Source: Flavobacteriales bacterium UBA1694 (lineage in GTDB: Bacteria; Bacteroidota; Bacteroidia; Flavobacteriales; Weeksellaceae). From it: a DNA stretch of 64,000 nt. The translations under genes were made by a program, and so were the position numbers. The stretch lies in contig DCJS01000033.1 of NCBI GenBank assembly GCA_002319955.1, forward strand, positions 42,585-106,584, written 5' to 3'. Below, in pieces: positions 17,604 through 26,548 of this stretch. Within the stretch, counting starts at the first letter, position 1; each line of letters begins with the position of its first letter. Under the pieces are notes generated by a model. It was not told the origin of the DNA. It saw nothing but the letters and a program-made list of their open reading frames with translations, and ran no database searches.

Positions 17604-18049
17604 AGAATATCATAGTCCATTTGGTAGGGCACTTGCTTAGAGTTCCACGCTATTTTCAAGGTATATGAGCCTGGAAAAAGGATTTGTTTTGGGATGTGGA
17701 TCCGTCGTCCATTTTCAAATTGAAGTGGTTTCTCTACATCTAAATTCGCATCATCTGTTCTAAAGAGGTGAAAGGTGACTTTATTTTGATCGACGATGAT
17801 TGCTTGCGGGAATTGAAGTGTGATGCCTTGGGTTGTTTGTGAATAAATCGGTTTCTCTGGGAGCTTGTCGGCATTGTTTTTCGCATCAATAACTTCTTGG
17901 TAGCGAAGTTCATCCCCATAATAATCTGAAGATACCATTTCGGCATTTTGCCAGCCTCTACCGTAAATAAAGATGAGCGATAAAATGAACAGCATAAAGG
18001 CGCCTAATGCGACGACGACTCCGTGTCCCCAAGTAAAGTTCTTTAACAT
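17594..18049 (-). CDS. ccoH: FixH/CcoH cbb3 oxidase assembly protein
   Basis: CcoH is an inner-membrane protein needed for maturation of cbb3 oxidase. The 151-residue product has one N-terminal transmembrane helix (about 9-29, starting FTWGHGVVVALGAF), the usual FixH opening. A periplasmic beta-sandwich domain ends YTLKIAWNSKQVPYQMD. It sits nine bases after ccoG and overlaps the next gene by 10 bases, so ccoG-ccoH-TauE/SafE are translated as one unit. Confidence 0.88.
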   Translation of the reverse strand: MLKNFTWGHGVVVALGAFMLFILSLIFIYGRGWQNAEMVSSDYYGDELRYQEVIDAKNNADKLPEKPIYSQTTQGITLQFPQAIIVDQNKVTFHLFRTDDANLDVEKPLQFENGRRIHIPKQILFPGSYTLKIAWNSKQVPYQMDYDILWK

Positions 18050-18058
18050 AATAATGAA

Positions 18059-19510
18059 TTAAAATTGTATTTTGAATGGTCCTTCAAAATAGGTTTCAAA
18101 CGAGTCAAGTAGCTCGCCCTTTTGGTTATAGACCCCAATGGTAACATTTTGTTTTGATAAGTGGATGTTCTTTTCTGGGAAACTTACATTCACTGTGCCT
18201 TTGGTAATCTCATTTTTCTTTAAGATAATTTTGTTCGTATTACTGAATGTGATTGTCCCTTCTTTTGGTTCCATGATTTTAATAGTCACCAGTTGGTCCT
18301 TGTCTGATTTATTTAGGAAGGTGTAGTTGTAAATGTTAGATATTTTTCCATCTCTTAAAAAGAAGGTCGAACCTGCAGGTTTAATGAATTTTGCCTCCAT
18401 CGAACCACGGTTATTAAGGAGAAAGCCAAGAAATCCAAATAGAAGTACTAAGACCACAGTGTAGGCCTTCATCTTTAAGGTGAATTTGAATGGCAGTTCT
18501 TTTTCAATTTCGTCCTCTGTGGCGTAGCGGATTAAGCCCTTAGGAAGCCCAACTTTAACCATTACTTCATCACAGGCATCGATACAAGCTGTACAATTTA
18601 CACATTCTAGCTGTTGTCCATTACGAATGTCGATTCCTGTTGGACAGACCACCACGCATTGGTTACAGTCGATACAATCTCCTTTCCCCTCAGCTTTTCG
18701 GTCTTCGCCATTTCTCCATTTCGAGCGGTTTTCACCGCGTTTGAAATCGTAATAGACGTTGATGGTCTGCTTGTCGATTAGCACTCCTTGAAGCCTCCCG
18801 TATGGACAGACTAGGGTGCAGACTTGCTCGCGCAGCCACGCAAATACAAAATAAAAGGCGATCGTGAATAAAACCATCACGATAAAATTTGTCGGGTATG
18901 CTGATGGTCCCTCCTTCATAATATGAACAACGCGCTCGTAGCCTACGATGTACATGAACATGACATGCGTGATGACAAGTGAGATGATTATAAAAATAGT
19001 CCATTTAAGCCCCCGTTTCGTTATTTTCTCGGTATTCCAAGGCTGGTTGTCGAGCCGTATTTGTTTGTTTCGGTCCCCTTCAATAGCATACTCTACCTTT
19101 CTGAAAATCATTTCCATGAAGATCGTTTGAGGGCATATCCAACCACAAAATATCCGGCCAAAAACAACTGTAAATAAAATGATGAATACGATTGAAGCTA
19201 TAGCCCCAATCGCAAGTATGAAAAAGTCTTGAGGGTAGAACGGTTGCCCCGCAATGTAGAATTCACGATCTAAAACATTAAGCAATAAGATGGGGTTGCC
19301 ATTAATCGTCAAAAATGGAATAGCAAAGAATATGGCCAATAATATAAGACTGACTAGAAGACGGTAATTCGTATAGCGCCCTTTGGGCTTACGTGGATAG
19401 ACCCACTTACGTTTACCGGTATGGTCCATGGTATTTACAGAGTCTCGGAAGGTTTCAGGGTCTATTACTTGGCCTTGCCCGCCGCGGAAGATATTTTCTT
19501 GATCTTGCAT
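18059..19510 (-). CDS. ccoG: Cytochrome c oxidase accessory protein CcoG (FixG), Fe-S membrane protein
   Basis: CcoG is a cupric reductase-like membrane protein used in cbb3 assembly. The 483-residue product has transmembrane helices near 50-70, 97-117, 170-190, 208-225 and 335-350. It carries membrane-proximal Cys motifs FCGWICPQ and CTLVCPYGR. The two ferredoxin motifs are Cys279, 282, 285, 289 and Cys303, 306, 309, 313. A C-terminal immunoglobulin-like domain follows. It is separated from the upstream ccoP by a perfect 19-bp hairpin, so it may be expressed at a lower level than the structural genes. Confidence 0.95.
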   Translation of the reverse strand: MQDQENIFRGGQGQVIDPETFRDSVNTMDHTGKRKWVYPRKPKGRYTNYRLLVSLILLAIFFAIPFLTINGNPILLLNVLDREFYIAGQPFYPQDFFILAIGAIASIVFIILFTVVFGRIFCGWICPQTIFMEMIFRKVEYAIEGDRNKQIRLDNQPWNTEKITKRGLKWTIFIIISLVITHVMFMYIVGYERVVHIMKEGPSAYPTNFIVMVLFTIAFYFVFAWLREQVCTLVCPYGRLQGVLIDKQTINVYYDFKRGENRSKWRNGEDRKAEGKGDCIDCNQCVVVCPTGIDIRNGQQLECVNCTACIDACDEVMVKVGLPKGLIRYATEDEIEKELPFKFTLKMKAYTVVLVLLFGFLGFLLNNRGSMEAKFIKPAGSTFFLRDGKISNIYNYTFLNKSDKDQLVTIKIMEPKEGTITFSNTNKIILKKNEITKGTVNVSFPEKNIHLSKQNVTIGVYNQKGELLDSFETYFEGPFKIQF

Positions 19511-19529
19511 AGGTCTAATCTATAAATTT

Positions 19530-19578
19530 AAAAAAGAACATAGTTTACTACTAGGTGGCGTAGTAAACTATGTTCTTT
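19530..19578 (-). terminator. Perfect 19-bp hairpin between ccoP and ccoG
   Basis: The arms 19533-19551 and 19560-19578 are perfectly complementary over 19 bases with the eight-base loop TAGGTGGC. On the minus strand the hairpin is followed by six T and AT-rich sequence, as in an intrinsic terminator. It lies inside the cbb3 gene block. Confidence 0.85.
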
Positions 19579-19596
19579 AAAAGAATTCAATATGAT

Positions 19597-20475
19597 TTAT
19601 TGTTGCCAATTCGCCTCTGTTCCCTGAGGAGCAGCGCCACCTTCAGAGACGGTAATCGGTTTTTGTTCTTGGTTTATGTGATAAATATATGAGGATACTT
19701 TTTCTATATCGTTTCCGGTTAGTTGGCCTGTCCCTCCGAAGGCAACCATCGTCGGATTATTCGGTGAACCATTCCAAACGATATGAAAAATATTTTTGAA
19801 TAGCGTCTGTTCAGGTTGGTTAATCCAGTGATTATCAGTTAAGTTTGGCCCGATGCCTCCTTTTCCTCCATCCATATGGCAAGAAACGCAACTTGTTTTG
19901 AAAATTTCTTCTCCTTCAGCCACATAGTCAGCATTGTAAAGTGCGGATTCTTGGGTTGCTTGCGGTGCAGTTTTTAAATAGTCCTCAACTGAAGCAATCT
20001 GAGCTTTGTATTCCTCGTCGTATTCTTTGATTGGGTCCGCAAAATCAGTGAAAAAGAACGCAAGCATGTAGACAATACAATAAGTAACTCCGAACCAAAA
20101 TAGTCCTAGCCACCATCTTGGTAGTTGGTTATCAAGTTCCATAATACCATCAAACCCATGGTCAATAAGGATGTCTTTTTCTTCCTTAGCCGATTGCTTA
20201 GCAAATGCCGACTTCCATAGGGTCTTAAAATAAGGCTTCTTCCTATTTTCGAGATACTCCGCTTTCGCTTCTTTTGTTAAGTCTTTGTAAATGTTATTCT
20301 CAATTAAATCTCCTAGAGCATTGTGTATTAGTGCAAGGATTACACTGATCACAACGGTTCCCCAAAAGTACGGTGAAGATAGAAAAGAGGTGCTTTGTAC
20401 AAACATATAGTAGAGCACAAAGAGTATAGCAAGAATAACGGCTATAATTAGAATAACGGGGGTTCTTTGTTTCAT
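19597..20475 (-). CDS. ccoP: cbb3 oxidase c-type cytochrome subunit, CcoP-like, single heme
   Basis: CcoP passes electrons to the cbb3 catalytic core. The 292-residue product has transmembrane helices near 6-26, 36-53 and 121-142, a FixP_N-like segment (DGIMELDNQLPRWWLGLFW) and one cytochrome c domain. Only one heme site is present, CVSCH at residues 196-200, with Met243 (MVAFGG) as likely sixth ligand. Proteobacterial CcoP has two CXXCH sites. A monoheme form appears to be the norm in Bacteroidota, though I state that from memory. It follows ccoQ by 12 bases. Confidence 0.9.
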   Translation of the reverse strand: MKQRTPVILIIAVILAILFVLYYMFVQSTSFLSSPYFWGTVVISVILALIHNALGDLIENNIYKDLTKEAKAEYLENRKKPYFKTLWKSAFAKQSAKEEKDILIDHGFDGIMELDNQLPRWWLGLFWFGVTYCIVYMLAFFFTDFADPIKEYDEEYKAQIASVEDYLKTAPQATQESALYNADYVAEGEEIFKTSCVSCHMDGGKGGIGPNLTDNHWINQPEQTLFKNIFHIVWNGSPNNPTMVAFGGTGQLTGNDIEKVSSYIYHINQEQKPITVSEGGAAPQGTEANWQQ

Positions 20476-20487
20476 AACAATTAATTT

Positions 20488-20679
20488 TTATAAATTAAAG
20501 GGTTGGTCATCGTCTTCCAGCGGCGAATGTGCCTGTTTGTCGTAATGTTTTTTAGAACGACTGAAAACGTACAGAATCAATCCTACAAAAAACATCAAAA
20601 ATAGAAGCAAGGCGAGAGTTTGGTAAAACCCTGTATATTGCTCGCTAGAGACGATATCTTTAAGATTTTGTGGGATCAT
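20488..20679 (-). CDS. ccoQ: CcoQ/FixQ-like small subunit of cbb3 oxidase
   Basis: The 63-residue product has one transmembrane helix (about 19-40) and a charged cytoplasmic tail (RSKKHYDKQAHSPLEDDDQPF), as in CcoQ. It is placed between the fused ccoNO gene and ccoP, exactly where ccoQ is expected. Its role is stabilising the oxidase complex. Sequence alone would be weak; the assignment rests on context. Confidence 0.85.
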   Translation of the reverse strand: MIPQNLKDIVSSEQYTGFYQTLALLLFLMFFVGLILYVFSRSKKHYDKQAHSPLEDDDQPFNL

Positions 20680-20701
20680 GATTTTTACTACTTAAATTAA
20701 A

Positions 20702-22957
20702 CTAGTTATTACTTGCAGTTTGTACTTGCGTGGTCTTAATGTCTGTTCCTAAACGCTGTAGGTAGGCGATTAGCGCTACAATTTCTTTTTTCTCAAGTTC
20801 TCCTTCCGGTCTTGTTGCATAGGCTGCCTTTAAGTCGGCCGCTTCGCTGAATATCTGACTAACGATGTGTTTCGCTTGGTTATCTACCCAGGCATCAGCG
20901 GTGTCAATCTGTGCCGTTGTATAGGGAACATCGAAAACATCTTTCATAAGAGTTAACTTATTTATTGTTTGCGAGCGGTCTAAGTCATTTGCAATTAACC
21001 AAGGGTATCTAGGCATGATGGAACCAGCAGAGGTAGATCTTGGGTTGTACATATGTTTGTAATGCCAAGAGCTTGGGTTTTTCCCACCTTGACGGTGTAA
21101 GTCTGGTCCTGTACGTTTCGATCCCCATAAGAATGGACGGTCATAAACAAATTCTCCTGCTTTGGAATACTGTCCATTTTTTCCATTGAATCGAACCACT
21201 TCGTCACGGAAAGGTCTAATCATTTGCGAGTGACATGAATTACAGCCTTCACGGATATAAAGGTCTCGTCCTTCCAATTCAAGTGGACTATACGGTTTTA
21301 CTGCGGAAATCGTCGGAACGTTTTCTTTCACAGTTAGCGTTGGGATAATTTGGACAGCCCCGCCGATGGCGACCGCTACAAAAGATAAGACCGTTAGGTA
21401 AACGGGCATTCTTTCTAACCAAAGGTGAGCCCCTTCGCCTTGTTTTCTTTCTTTACCAATGTTTGCTAGAGCTGGTGCTTCTGCAGGGACATTCTTTTGG
21501 AATGAACCTTTTCTAACAGTTGCCCAAATGTTAACCACCATTAGGAATGCTCCTGAGATGTAGAGGGTACCTCCAACAAATCGCATAATGTAATAAGGGA
21601 TAATTGCGGTTACAGTATCAAGCCAGTTTTTCCATAGCAGAGTTCCGTCTGGATTAAATTGTTTCCACATAAGGCCTTGAGTAAATCCAGCAATATACAG
21701 AGGGACGGCGTAGAAAATAATTCCTAAGGTTCCCAGCCAGAAATGCCAGTTTGCCAATTTTGTAGACCATAATTTTGTTCTCCAAATAATTGGGACAATA
21801 AAGTAGATCATACCAAAGGTCATAAAGCCGTTCCATCCTAGTGCACCTAAGTGAACGTGGCCAATAACCCAGTCAGTAAAGTGACCGATTTTATTTAAGG
21901 TTTTGGTCGCCAAGATTGGTCCTTCAAAAGTCGCCATCCCGTAGCACGTAATTGCGACGACAAAGAATTTTAGAATTGGGTCTTCACGCACTTTGTCCCA
22001 TGCGCCTCGAAGTGTAAGTAATCCATTAAGCATACCCCCCCACGACGGCGCGATAAGCATGATGGAAAACCCAGTTGCAAGTGCTTGCGCCCATGCAGGA
22101 AGTGCGGTGTATTGAAGGTGGTGAGGTCCCGCCCAGATGTAAACGAAAATCAGCGACCAAAAGTGAATGATCGATAATTTATAAGAGAAAACGGGTCGGT
22201 TAGCAGCCTTTGGTAAAAAGTAGTACATCAAACCTAATACCGGCGTGGTTAAAATAAAGGCAACGGCATTGTGTCCGTACCACCACTGCACTAAGGCATC
22301 CTTAACACCAGCGTAGGCTGAGTAGGATTTCCACATGGTAAGTGGAACTTCTAAATTATTGAATATGTGAAGCATGGCTACAGCCACCCACGTTCCTAAG
22401 TAAAACCAAATCGCAACATAAAGGTGACGCACTCTTCTGCGTGCAATGGTACCAAACATGTTGAGACCGAATAATACCCAAGAAATTGTAATTAGAATAT
22501 CGATTGGCCACTCGTGTTCTGCGTATTCTTTTGAGGTATTAATTCCCATAAAGAAAGTAATAACCGAAGCCACAATCATAATTTGCCAAGTCCAGAAGTG
22601 TGCCCAGGAAACGAAGTCACTGAACATTCTAGCCTTTAGCAGCCTTTGCATTGAATAATACGCTCCAGCAAACACACCGTTACAAACGAATGCGAATATT
22701 ACAAGAGAGGTGTGGATCATTCTAATTCTTCCGAATCCGAATGCACCATTAGAATTAATTAAGCCTTCAATATTACCCGCCGCGAGACTTTTGATCGTCG
22801 GGTCGTCGGTTCCTAAGAAAAATTCTGGGAGCTCGGGGTAGAATAGCATTAATGCAGCGGTAAGACCAAACGTGAATCCTATGACACCAAATGCAATGGT
22901 GGCGTAAAGGAATGCGCGGACTATGCTGTTGTCATAACTAAACTTCTGTGTTTCCAT
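20702..22957 (-). CDS. ccoNO: Fused cbb3 cytochrome oxidase subunits I and II (CcoN-CcoO)
   Basis: This is the catalytic core of the cbb3 terminal oxidase, reducing O2 to water in the inner membrane. Of 751 residues, about 1-485 are the 12-helix CcoN. Heme and copper ligand candidates are His82, His229, His279/His280 and the pair His367/His369 (GHVHLG). A linker leads to the CcoO part (about 515-751) with one membrane helix, the heme c site CNSCH at 572-576 and axial Met648 (IMPRYPWL). In Proteobacteria CcoN and CcoO are separate proteins; the fusion is characteristic of Bacteroidota. Confidence 0.96.
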   Translation of the reverse strand: METQKFSYDNSIVRAFLYATIAFGVIGFTFGLTAALMLFYPELPEFFLGTDDPTIKSLAAGNIEGLINSNGAFGFGRIRMIHTSLVIFAFVCNGVFAGAYYSMQRLLKARMFSDFVSWAHFWTWQIMIVASVITFFMGINTSKEYAEHEWPIDILITISWVLFGLNMFGTIARRRVRHLYVAIWFYLGTWVAVAMLHIFNNLEVPLTMWKSYSAYAGVKDALVQWWYGHNAVAFILTTPVLGLMYYFLPKAANRPVFSYKLSIIHFWSLIFVYIWAGPHHLQYTALPAWAQALATGFSIMLIAPSWGGMLNGLLTLRGAWDKVREDPILKFFVVAITCYGMATFEGPILATKTLNKIGHFTDWVIGHVHLGALGWNGFMTFGMIYFIVPIIWRTKLWSTKLANWHFWLGTLGIIFYAVPLYIAGFTQGLMWKQFNPDGTLLWKNWLDTVTAIIPYYIMRFVGGTLYISGAFLMVVNIWATVRKGSFQKNVPAEAPALANIGKERKQGEGAHLWLERMPVYLTVLSFVAVAIGGAVQIIPTLTVKENVPTISAVKPYSPLELEGRDLYIREGCNSCHSQMIRPFRDEVVRFNGKNGQYSKAGEFVYDRPFLWGSKRTGPDLHRQGGKNPSSWHYKHMYNPRSTSAGSIMPRYPWLIANDLDRSQTINKLTLMKDVFDVPYTTAQIDTADAWVDNQAKHIVSQIFSEAADLKAAYATRPEGELEKKEIVALIAYLQRLGTDIKTTQVQTASNN

Positions 22958-22961
22958 ATAA

Positions 22962-23168
22962 TTAATTACTTTTTACGTCGGTTGGTTGCGTGTTACTATC
23001 GGGAGTTTCATCTACTGTTTCCTCCTTTATTTCGTCATCAAAGAGCATCCTAACAGCGGGGGATTCGTCGTCCTCAAACTGGCCTCGTTTGGCGTTGTAT
23101 ATGAAGATTAACAAAAAAACCACTGCCAAAGATACACTGCAAATGATCATCAAATAGAGTATATCCAT
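22962..23168 (-). CDS. ccoS: cbb3 oxidase assembly protein CcoS
   Basis: The 68-residue product has one N-terminal transmembrane helix (about 3-25, ending LLIFIYNAKRGQFED) followed by the acidic motif QFEDDESPAVRMLFDD. This is the recognisable CcoS pattern (W/F-x-x-x-x-G-Q-F-x-D-x-x-x-P-A). CcoS is needed for cofactor insertion. It is the first gene of the block, four bases before ccoNO, and has tandem -7 boxes upstream. Confidence 0.9.
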   Translation of the reverse strand: MDILYLMIICSVSLAVVFLLIFIYNAKRGQFEDDESPAVRMLFDDEIKEETVDETPDSNTQPTDVKSN

Positions 23169-23175
23169 TGCTTGG

Positions 23176-23206
23176 CAAATTTAATTTTTTAGGATCGTCA
23201 AATTTA
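23176..23206 (-). promoter_or_regulatory. Tandem -7 promoter elements for the cbb3 operon
   Basis: On the minus strand two exact TAAATTTG boxes occur, at 23199-23206 and 23176-23183. The nearer one ends seven bases before the ccoS ATG. The TTTG of the distal box could also act as the -33 of the proximal box, with a 15-base gap, somewhat short. No TTGATnnnnATCAA-type Fnr site was seen. Confidence 0.5.
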
Positions 23207-23287
23207 TGGAAAAATATTGATAAAAGTCATTTACTGTTAATTTTAGTTAATTTAAAACACTTCTAAATAGTAACCGAGCAAATGGGC

Positions 23288-25672
23288 TTAGATGGGGAAG
23301 TATTTAAGGCTTCGAATCCAAGTGGCTAAGGAGGTGAATGCAACCACTGTAATTGAGCTTATTGGCATCAGGATGGCGGCCACTAAAGGAGACATGTACC
23401 CTAAAACTGCTATCGTTACCCCAACCACATTATACAGTAAACTAATGGCAAAAGTAAACTTGACAATGCGCATTGCATCTTTCGTTAGACTTAAGAAGTG
23501 GTTTAGTGTCGGGATTTTTTCGCCGGCCATAATCACATCAGAAGATGGTGTAAATGAATTTGTATCATCAGCCACAGCAATTCCGATATCACTTTGTTTT
23601 AAGGCGCCGGCATCGTTTAAGCCATCCCCAATCATGGCAACTTTTTGACCTTGGTCTTGAAGCGATTTGATATAATTCAGTTTGTTTGCCGGATCTTGGT
23701 TAAACGCCATTCCCTCAAAAGAAGGAATCGTTTGTTTAAGTTGCTTTTCCTCAGACTCATTATCGCCACTGAGAATGTGAATTCTAAAGTTCTCTAGATT
23801 TGTAAATAAACCAGATAGTCCACTTCTGTATTCATTTTTAAAAACGAACTTTCCTAAATAATCCTGGTCTTTACTCAAATGCACTGCGGTTTCTAGATTG
23901 GTTGAACCCTGCCCATTGTATTTGGCCGAGCCCACGCGGTAGAGGTGGCCGCGGACTTTAGCGCTGTATCCTTGCCCCGGAAGGTCTGTGAAGTCCTCGA
24001 TCGGATAGTATTGGTCCTGCTGTGAAATATGACTGTAAAGAGTCTTAGAAAGGGGGTGATTGGAGTTTTTCAGGAGCGATTTAATATTTTCTAAATCAAA
24101 ATCATTTAACGACTCTCCTTTAAATGTTATTTCGGATTCTTCATTGTGGGTGATGGTTCCTGTCTTGTCAAAAACGAGGGTTTCTATTTTCGCTAGTTTC
24201 TCAATAGTTAGTGTGTCTTTGACGTAGAACTTGTTTCGTCCTAGAATACGCATAATATGTCCAAGAGTGAATGGAGCCGATAGGGCTAAGGCGCATGGAC
24301 ATGCAACGATTAGAATAGCCGATACGACTTGGAACATTTTTTCCATGTCGATCGTGGCCCAGTAGATACCTGCCAGTAGTGTGATGCCTAGAATTACTAA
24401 TGTAAAGTATTTGCTAATAGTATTGGTTAGGGTGTCTAAGCCTGTTTCTTTTTTCTTGAAGGCTTCTTTATTCCAAAGTTGGGTCAAGTAGCTTTGATCC
24501 ACATTTTTGATAACTTCTAGTTCTAAAATAGAGCCTACTTGTTTGCCACCTGCGTAAATGCGGTCGCCTGGTTTTTTGTCGGCGGTGTTGCTTTCCCCAG
24601 TAATGAAGCTATTGTCGATGTTTCCCTCGCCCTTTATTAAAATGGCGTCGACAGGAATAATTTCCTGGTTTCGAACCATAATTCGGTCGCCAATGACAAG
24701 CTCAGAAAGCAATCTGTTTTCCTGGGCTCCAGAAGAATCCAATCGCGTTACAGCAATTGGGTAAAAGGATTTATAGTCGCGATCATACGAAAGTGAACTG
24801 TAAGTTCGCTTTTGGAAAATCTTGCCTAAAAGCATGAAAAATAAGAGTCCACATAACGTATCGAAATACCCAGGACCGTAATCAGTAAGTGTTTCGTATA
24901 TACTTCGAGTGTAGAGCACTAGAATCCCTAAAACGATTGGAACATCGATATTAATGATCTTGTGTTTCAGGCCGTAGTATGCGGATTTAAAGTAATCTGA
25001 GGCGGAATAAAAGACCACCGGAGTGGCCAGTAAGAACATAATAAAGCGAAACATGCTCTTATACTGCTGCATCCAGTAATCGGTTGTTCCTAAGACAATC
25101 TCGACGTATTCCGGAAAACTAAAGAGCATTCCATTTCCAAACGCAAACCCAGCCACCGCAAGTTTTATCAAGAGAGATCGGTCTGGTTTCTCGACGATGC
25201 GGTCCGCCGTTTCAAGGTTGATAACCGGCTTGTACCCTAAATTGGTCAGGAATTTAGCCAGCTGACTAAGGGGTAAAGTCTGGGGATTGAAATAGATTTG
25301 TAATGTTTTTCTCGTGAAATTAACATGAGAATAAGAAATGTTAGGATTCAGCGTTGTGAGGCTCTCTAACAGCCAGATACAAGATGAACAGTGGATAACC
25401 GGAATTTTAAACGTGACAATCGTGGTTTTTCCATCGGAGAAGTCCACCACTTTATCGAAAATTTCAGGGGTGTCTAAGTAGTTAAATTGATCAAGATTTT
25501 CTTCGGGACGGATCCCAGAACTCTTATTGAGCTCGTAGAAATTCCCTAGTTTGTTGAAGCTTAAAATCTCGTAAACAGATTTGCACCCTTGGCAGCAAAA
25601 TAACTTGAGATCGAAATCAATTCGTTCCTTTTTTATCGCCTCACCACAATGATAACAATTTTCCACTTCCAT
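23288..25672 (-). CDS. ccoI: Copper-transporting P1B-type ATPase CcoI (FixI)
   Basis: CcoI exports copper for cbb3 oxidase maturation. The 794-residue protein begins with a Cys-rich domain (CYHCGEA, CCQGCKSVY), as in FixI. An HMA domain follows with Cys95 and Cys98 (HCSSC). Eight membrane helices hold the CPC metal site at 458-460. Further motifs are the actuator TGES (358-361), phosphorylation DKTGT (502-506) and hinge GDGLNDAGAL. The Cys-rich N-terminus and the position next to the cco block separate it from general copper exporters. It is divergent from the Crp/Fnr-family regulator. Confidence 0.95.
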   Translation of the reverse strand: MEVENCYHCGEAIKKERIDFDLKLFCCQGCKSVYEILSFNKLGNFYELNKSSGIRPEENLDQFNYLDTPEIFDKVVDFSDGKTTIVTFKIPVIHCSSCIWLLESLTTLNPNISYSHVNFTRKTLQIYFNPQTLPLSQLAKFLTNLGYKPVINLETADRIVEKPDRSLLIKLAVAGFAFGNGMLFSFPEYVEIVLGTTDYWMQQYKSMFRFIMFLLATPVVFYSASDYFKSAYYGLKHKIINIDVPIVLGILVLYTRSIYETLTDYGPGYFDTLCGLLFFMLLGKIFQKRTYSSLSYDRDYKSFYPIAVTRLDSSGAQENRLLSELVIGDRIMVRNQEIIPVDAILIKGEGNIDNSFITGESNTADKKPGDRIYAGGKQVGSILELEVIKNVDQSYLTQLWNKEAFKKKETGLDTLTNTISKYFTLVILGITLLAGIYWATIDMEKMFQVVSAILIVACPCALALSAPFTLGHIMRILGRNKFYVKDTLTIEKLAKIETLVFDKTGTITHNEESEITFKGESLNDFDLENIKSLLKNSNHPLSKTLYSHISQQDQYYPIEDFTDLPGQGYSAKVRGHLYRVGSAKYNGQGSTNLETAVHLSKDQDYLGKFVFKNEYRSGLSGLFTNLENFRIHILSGDNESEEKQLKQTIPSFEGMAFNQDPANKLNYIKSLQDQGQKVAMIGDGLNDAGALKQSDIGIAVADDTNSFTPSSDVIMAGEKIPTLNHFLSLTKDAMRIVKFTFAISLLYNVVGVTIAVLGYMSPLVAAILMPISSITVVAFTSLATWIRSLKYFPI

Positions 25673-25686
25673 TTTTGCTAGAAGCG

Positions 25687-25694
25687 CAAAATTA
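25687..25694 (-). promoter_or_regulatory. -7 promoter element for ccoI
   Basis: TAATTTTG on the minus strand matches TAnnTTTG and lies 14 bases before the ccoI ATG. Confidence 0.5.
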
Positions 25695-25729
25695 TAACAA
25701 AAATAATTGCCCTTAGATGTAAATTTACC

Positions 25730-25737
25730 TATTTTTG
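25730..25737 (+). promoter_or_regulatory. -7 promoter element for the Crp/Fnr-family regulator
   Basis: TATTTTTG matches TAnnTTTG and lies 18 bases before the ATG at 25756. This argues against the alternative TTG start at 25735, which lies inside the box. Confidence 0.6.
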
Positions 25738-25755
25738 CTGATAAATGTCATAGGT

Positions 25756-26469
25756 ATGTCAATTGAAAAACAAGAACTTATAAATCGTAACTTTCTAAAT
25801 GTTTTTAACGAGGAGTCGTTTCGTGAAGTTCTCTCTGAGGCCGATTTTAATACCTACAAACAAGCAAGAAAAGAGATCCATATCCATAAAGGCCAATTGC
25901 TTTTTGAGGAAGATCAAAACCCCAATGGTGTCTATTTCATCAAAGTAGGGACGGTGAAGCTCTCAAAGTCTGGAGTCTACGGGAAAGATCAAATTTTGCG
26001 CTTTATAAACGAGGGCGATTTGATTGGCTACCGTTCCTTAGTCATTGGCGAAAATTTTCAAGCCAAGGCCGAGGCCATGTCTGAAGTCACGGTGGTTTTT
26101 GTTCCTGCTGATGTATTTTTACATATGCTAAAGGTTGACTCGAATTTGTCATTTGCCATGCTCCAAAAAATTGCATACGAATTAGGAGAGTCCTCGAATA
26201 CGGTGACTTATTTGGCACAAAAAACGGTCAGAGAACGTTTGGCGGAAGTCCTGCTTCTACTTGAACAAAAATTAGGTACCGATCCAGAAGGCTTTATCAA
26301 AATTGCTTTAACCCGTGAAGAGGTTGCAAACCTCATTGGGACAGCCACTGAAAGTGCCATCCGGCTAATTTCAGAATTTAAGAGCGACCAACTTATTGAG
26401 ACTGAAGGCAGACACATTAAGATCCTTAATCATGAAAAGCTCATTAAACTCGGGCATGTTAATATCTAA
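25756..26469 (+). CDS. Crp/Fnr-family transcriptional regulator without cysteines
   Basis: The 237-residue product has an N-terminal cyclic-nucleotide-binding-like beta barrel (about 20-125), a long dimer helix (about 126-160) and a C-terminal winged HTH. The recognition helix lies near TREEVANLIGTATESAIRLISEFK. The protein has no cysteine at all, so it cannot hold the [4Fe-4S] cluster of Fnr or a Cys-based switch. The start is ATG at 25756, because the longer TTG start overlaps the -7 box. It is divergent from ccoI, which makes control of the cbb3 genes plausible but not shown. Confidence 0.88.
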   Translation: MSIEKQELINRNFLNVFNEESFREVLSEADFNTYKQARKEIHIHKGQLLFEEDQNPNGVYFIKVGTVKLSKSGVYGKDQILRFINEGDLIGYRSLVIGENFQAKAEAMSEVTVVFVPADVFLHMLKVDSNLSFAMLQKIAYELGESSNTVTYLAQKTVRERLAEVLLLLEQKLGTDPEGFIKIALTREEVANLIGTATESAIRLISEFKSDQLIETEGRHIKILNHEKLIKLGHVNI

Positions 26470-26548
26470 AATCCAATAGGGCGACACCGCCTTAATTCAT
26501 TTCGTAGGCCCTAAGGTCCATGTGCAAACAACCACTAAAACGAATTCT

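Noticed and set aside
23169..23287. Fnr-type site TTGATnnnnATCAA upstream of the cco block
   Set aside because: No such palindrome is visible; only tandem -7 boxes are found.
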